In this document: piece by piece, positions 61,683-64,000 of the stretch | Layout: each line of letters begins with the position of its first letter | Position numbering within the stretch: position 1 is the stretch's first letter | Origin: Oceanicola sp. 22II-s10i | Lineage (GTDB): Bacteria > Pseudomonadota > Alphaproteobacteria > Rhodobacterales > Rhodobacteraceae | Assembly: GCF_002210105.1 (NCBI RefSeq) | Contig: NZ_AQQU01000001.1 | Span: 1,400,501 to 1,464,500 of the forward strand | Direction: 5' to 3' | DNA length: 64,000 nucleotides | Program-made: the position numbers and the translations under genes | The notes under the pieces: model-generated | What the model was told of the DNA's origin: nothing | Seen by the model: the letters and a program-made list of their open reading frames with translations, nothing else | The model's database searches: none

Positions 61683-62665
61683 GCGGCCGAGGCGAGGATG
61701 CGCCGCGCCTCGGACATCCGCAGGAACGGCGCTGCGGGTTCGGGGGCGGGGCCCATGGCCGCGCGGATCCGCCCGACCGCATCCGGCGGAAGGGTGCCGA
61801 AGGCCATCGGACCGGGCCAGAAGGATTCGCAGGTCACGCCCTCGGCCAGGACGAGGCTGTGGCGGTCGGTGACAAGATGCACATAGGTCGTGGGCCCGGC
61901 GTCCCGCATCTTGCCGATGCGGCGGAGCTGGGTCAGCGCGCGGGCCGGGACCAGCGCCTTGAGGCAGGGCAGGAAGACCCTGTGATGGGGCGACAGCACC
62001 AGATCCCGGCGCGGCAGGCCGGGGCCGAGGCTGCCCGCCCGCAGACGCACCGGCGCCTCTTCGGGCCGGGTGGCGGCCGGCACCGTCTGCGACAGAACGA
62101 AACGCACCGGGGCCAGCGCCCCGTCGGCCAGGCGCAGCATGGCGCCGGGTTCCAGCGCCTCGACAGGGGTGTCGCCCGTTTCCGTCGCGATCCGCGTGCC
62201 AAGGCCGAAACAGGCGGGTGACGACGTGGCATAGGCGTAGCTGCCGCTGACACCATCCGTCCGGCCGATCACCGTCAGCGCCTCGCCGAAGGGCGGGACG
62301 GGGCCCTGAACGACGAAGCCCTCGATGTTCCAGGCATCGTTGGACATCGAGATGAACTGGAGTGTGTAGGTGTTGTTGTCGCCATCGCGGACGATGAGTT
62401 CGTATTCCGACTCGATGATGGTGCCGTCGGGATAGGTCACCCCGTTCAGCGTATAGCTGCCGTCCGTGGTCTGCGGGCCGGGATCGTCGTCGTCGAAGGT
62501 GTTGTTGGTGGGATCGTCGACCCGGATCACCTGGGTTTCCGCCCCCGGTGTGATCGTGACGGTGTCGCTGTTCATTGCGAACTGGTAGCCGCCGTTGTCA
62601 TCGAACGTCGCAGCACTCGTGGTGATCCACGAGATGTCGAAGACCTCGAGATTGAAAATCGCCAT
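61670..62665 (-). CDS. Hint-domain (Hedgehog/intein-like) protein
   Basis: The product is 331 aa. The N-terminal 150 residues form an acidic beta-rich domain (DDPTNNTFDDDDPGPQ, YELIVRDGDNNTYTLQFIS). The Hint domain follows: CFGLGTRIATETGDTPVEAL, then LSPHHRVFLPCL with the conserved His block and VHLVTDRHSLVLAEG. The start Cys follows SSPA. These Hint_2 proteins are common in Rhodobacterales and may self-cleave. No signal peptide; no splicing partner is seen in the sequence. Function unknown. Confidence 0.84.
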   Translation of the reverse strand: MAIFNLEVFDISWITTSAATFDDNGGYQFAMNSDTVTITPGAETQVIRVDDPTNNTFDDDDPGPQTTDGSYTLNGVTYPDGTIIESEYELIVRDGDNNTYTLQFISMSNDAWNIEGFVVQGPVPPFGEALTVIGRTDGVSGSYAYATSSPACFGLGTRIATETGDTPVEALEPGAMLRLADGALAPVRFVLSQTVPAATRPEEAPVRLRAGSLGPGLPRRDLVLSPHHRVFLPCLKALVPARALTQLRRIGKMRDAGPTTYVHLVTDRHSLVLAEGVTCESFWPGPMAFGTLPPDAVGRIRAAMGPAPEPAAPFLRMSEARRILASAAQAA

Positions 62666-62840
62666 GGCGCAGCTGCCCGTGCCGGGTTTTCGGCATTGTT
62701 TCCCGTCAGATAGCGCGCGCAGGTTAAGGCAGGGTTAAATTGAGCCAGCTCACGGTTTCTTGAGTGGCAATCCACGCTGGCGCCATCCGGCAAAGAGTGG
62801 GATAACCCGCGCGACCAATGATCAGCCGCCGGAGTATCCC

Positions 62841-63779
62841 ATGTCCGCCATCGCGCCCGACCACATTCCCGCCCGTCTCTACCCCGTGATCGACGCGCTC
62901 TGCGCCACCGGAATCGACGTGGCGCTGACCATCGCGCGCGGGCCGCTCGGCCAGTCGCTGGCCGAGGGCGTGGGCGAGAATACGGGCGGCGACCAGCAGA
63001 AGGCGCTGGACGTGCTGGCGGACGAGGCGTTCGAAAAGGCGCTCGGCCCGGCCGGGGTGAAATATTACGCCAGCGAGGAGCAGGAGGGCGTGCTGACCCT
63101 CGGCGACGGTCCCTTTGCGCTGGCGATCGACCCGCTGGACGGGTCGTCGAACATCGACGTGAACGTGTCGATCGGCACCATCTTCTCCGTGTTCGAGGCA
63201 AAGGACGGGGCCGAGGAGAGCTTCCTCCGCCCGGCGTCGGAACAGATCGCGGCGGGCTACATCATCTACGGTCCGCAGACGGGCCTCGCCGTGACCTTCG
63301 GCGACGGCACGCTGATGTTCGTGCTGGACCCGGTGACCAAGGTCTTCGAGCTGGCCGAGGCCCGGATGTCGGTGCCCGAGGCGGCCAAGGAATATTCGAT
63401 CAACGCGGGCAACCGCCGCCACTGGCCGGGCTGGGTGAAGAGCTTTGTCGAGGAATGCGAGGCGGGCAAGGACGGCCCGCGCGGCAAGGATTACTCGTTC
63501 CGCTGGGTCGCCTCGCTGGTGGCTGAGACGCATCGCATCCTGACGCGGGGGGGCACGTTCCTCTATACCGGCGACGCACGCCCGGCCTATGCCAAGGGCC
63601 GCCTGCGGATGGTCTACGAGGTCGCGCCGATGGCGATGCTGATCGAACAGGCGGGCGGCATGGCGACCGACGGCAAGCGCCCGATCCTGTTGCTGACGGC
63701 GGACGAGTTGCACGGCAAGCAGCCCTTCGTGTTCGGCTGCCGCCAAGAGGTGGAACGCGTCTCGGAACTGCACGGCTGA
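62841..63779 (+). CDS. fbp: Fructose-1,6-bisphosphatase class I
   Basis: The product is 312 aa. The start at 62841 has GGAG about 6 nt upstream. Metal and substrate residues: ASEEQE (Glu ligands), LAIDPLDGSSNIDVN (Asp97 and Asp100) and RLRMVYEVAPMAMLIEQAGG at the C-terminus. It removes the 1-phosphate of fructose-1,6-bisphosphate in gluconeogenesis and, where present, the Calvin cycle. rpe follows 76 bp later on the same strand. The setting fits the cbb-type fbp-rpe order, but no RuBisCO or PRK gene is in the window. Confidence 0.94.
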   Translation: MSAIAPDHIPARLYPVIDALCATGIDVALTIARGPLGQSLAEGVGENTGGDQQKALDVLADEAFEKALGPAGVKYYASEEQEGVLTLGDGPFALAIDPLDGSSNIDVNVSIGTIFSVFEAKDGAEESFLRPASEQIAAGYIIYGPQTGLAVTFGDGTLMFVLDPVTKVFELAEARMSVPEAAKEYSINAGNRRHWPGWVKSFVEECEAGKDGPRGKDYSFRWVASLVAETHRILTRGGTFLYTGDARPAYAKGRLRMVYEVAPMAMLIEQAGGMATDGKRPILLLTADELHGKQPFVFGCRQEVERVSELHG

Positions 63780-63785
63780 GCGAGC

Positions 63786-63811
63786 GCCGCGTGAGGCCCT
63801 TCACACGCGGC
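63786..63811. terminator. Hairpin between fbp and rpe
   Basis: GCCGCGTG pairs with CACGCGGC around AGGCCCTTCA. There is no T tract, so it may be a weak terminator or a processing structure. Confidence 0.4.
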
Positions 63812-63855
63812 CCGCGCGACGACATATAAAACGCCTGCACGCATAGGAGCCTGCC

Positions 63856-64000
63856 ATGACCTTCGACCGCCGCGTCAAGATCGCCCCCTCGATCCTCTCC
63901 GCCGATTTCGCCGATTTCGGGCGCGAGATTCAGGCCATCGAGGCGCAGGGGGCCGACTGGGTCCATGTCGACGTGATGGACGGGCATTTCGTCCCGAACC
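63856..64000 (+). CDS. rpe: Ribulose-phosphate 3-epimerase, N-terminal part (cut by window end)
   Basis: 48 codons are visible: [20 protein letters not shown], then [20 protein letters not shown] and the start DGHFVPN. This is the N-terminal beta-strand pair of the Rpe TIM barrel, with the metal-binding Asp in [13 protein letters not shown]. It interconverts ribulose- and xylulose-5-phosphate. TAGGAG precedes the ATG. The remainder lies outside the window. Confidence 0.95.
   Translation, partial: MTFDRRVKIAPSILSADFADFGREIQAIEAQGADWVHVDVMDGHFVPN

Noticed and set aside
1-64000. CRISPR arrays, rRNA and tRNA genes
   Set aside because: No regularly spaced short repeats with unique spacers and no recognisable rRNA or tRNA sequence were found by reading; the direct repeats at 55994 are only two copies.

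Overview
The window is a high-GC chromosomal segment of an alphaproteobacterium, most likely Rhodobacteraceae (Rhodobacterales). The grounds are the contiguous pckA / chvI-chvG / hprK-rapZ-EIIA-ptsH block, a probable methylsuccinyl-CoA dehydrogenase, a DUF1127 protein, a Hint-domain protein, and GC-hairpin elements repeated in several intergenic gaps. Genes are packed densely, often with 4-bp start/stop overlaps. No rRNA, tRNA or CRISPR array was seen. The first gene (SLAC1/TehA type) and the last (ribulose-phosphate 3-epimerase) are cut by the window edges.

Layout. 0-5.4 kb: a thioredoxin/TPR (CnoX-like), LON-domain and Trm112-like operon, a sulfotransferase, and two tandem LysR genes, the second a pseudogene with two lesions. 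5.4-12.1 kb: a secreted esterase/phytase-like protein, a second sulfotransferase followed by two paralogous small acidic proteins, a lipocalin-like protein, exonuclease III and a CocE hydrolase that carries an in-frame palindromic insertion. 12.2-19 kb: a complete Dpp-type ABC importer operon with a fused double ATPase, then an orphan pair of GlpP/GlpQ-like permeases. 19-26.2 kb: a nucleotide pyrophosphatase-like protein, an HSL-type hydrolase, an unknown protein, RidA, a methyltransferase, a DapA-like aldolase, and argC, which is preceded by a possible Arg-rich leader ORF and a terminator hairpin. 26.2-27.8 kb: an AT-rich islet with one unknown membrane protein. 27.8-40.5 kb: probable mcd, TauE/SafE, pckA, ChvI/ChvG, the regulatory PTS genes, an acyltransferase, 8-oxoguanine deaminase and a HisN-type phosphatase. 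40.5-45.5 kb: regulators, a quinone oxidoreductase, DUF1127, a BI-1 protein and a transsulfuration-type enzyme. 45.8-55.8 kb: three acyl-CoA ligases, an acyl-CoA dehydrogenase, two SDRs, a quinone oxidoreductase and an IclR regulator, which look like one or two acyl-CoA catabolic pathways of unknown substrate. 56.2-64 kb: a type-B carboxylesterase, hemE, a WYL regulator, a small ORF coupled to hemC, hemC, a StrB-type kinase, a Hint protein, class I FBPase and rpe.

How the genes relate: the 31-38 kb block links gluconeogenesis (PckA) to envelope/acid sensing (ChvGI) and to a regulatory phosphotransfer chain (HprK, HPr, EIIA-Man) that has no sugar permease here. The points most worth a second look are the paired small acidic proteins beside a sulfotransferase, the Arg-rich leader before argC, the palindromic insertion inside the CocE gene, the dispersed hairpin family, and the small ORF overlapping hemC.
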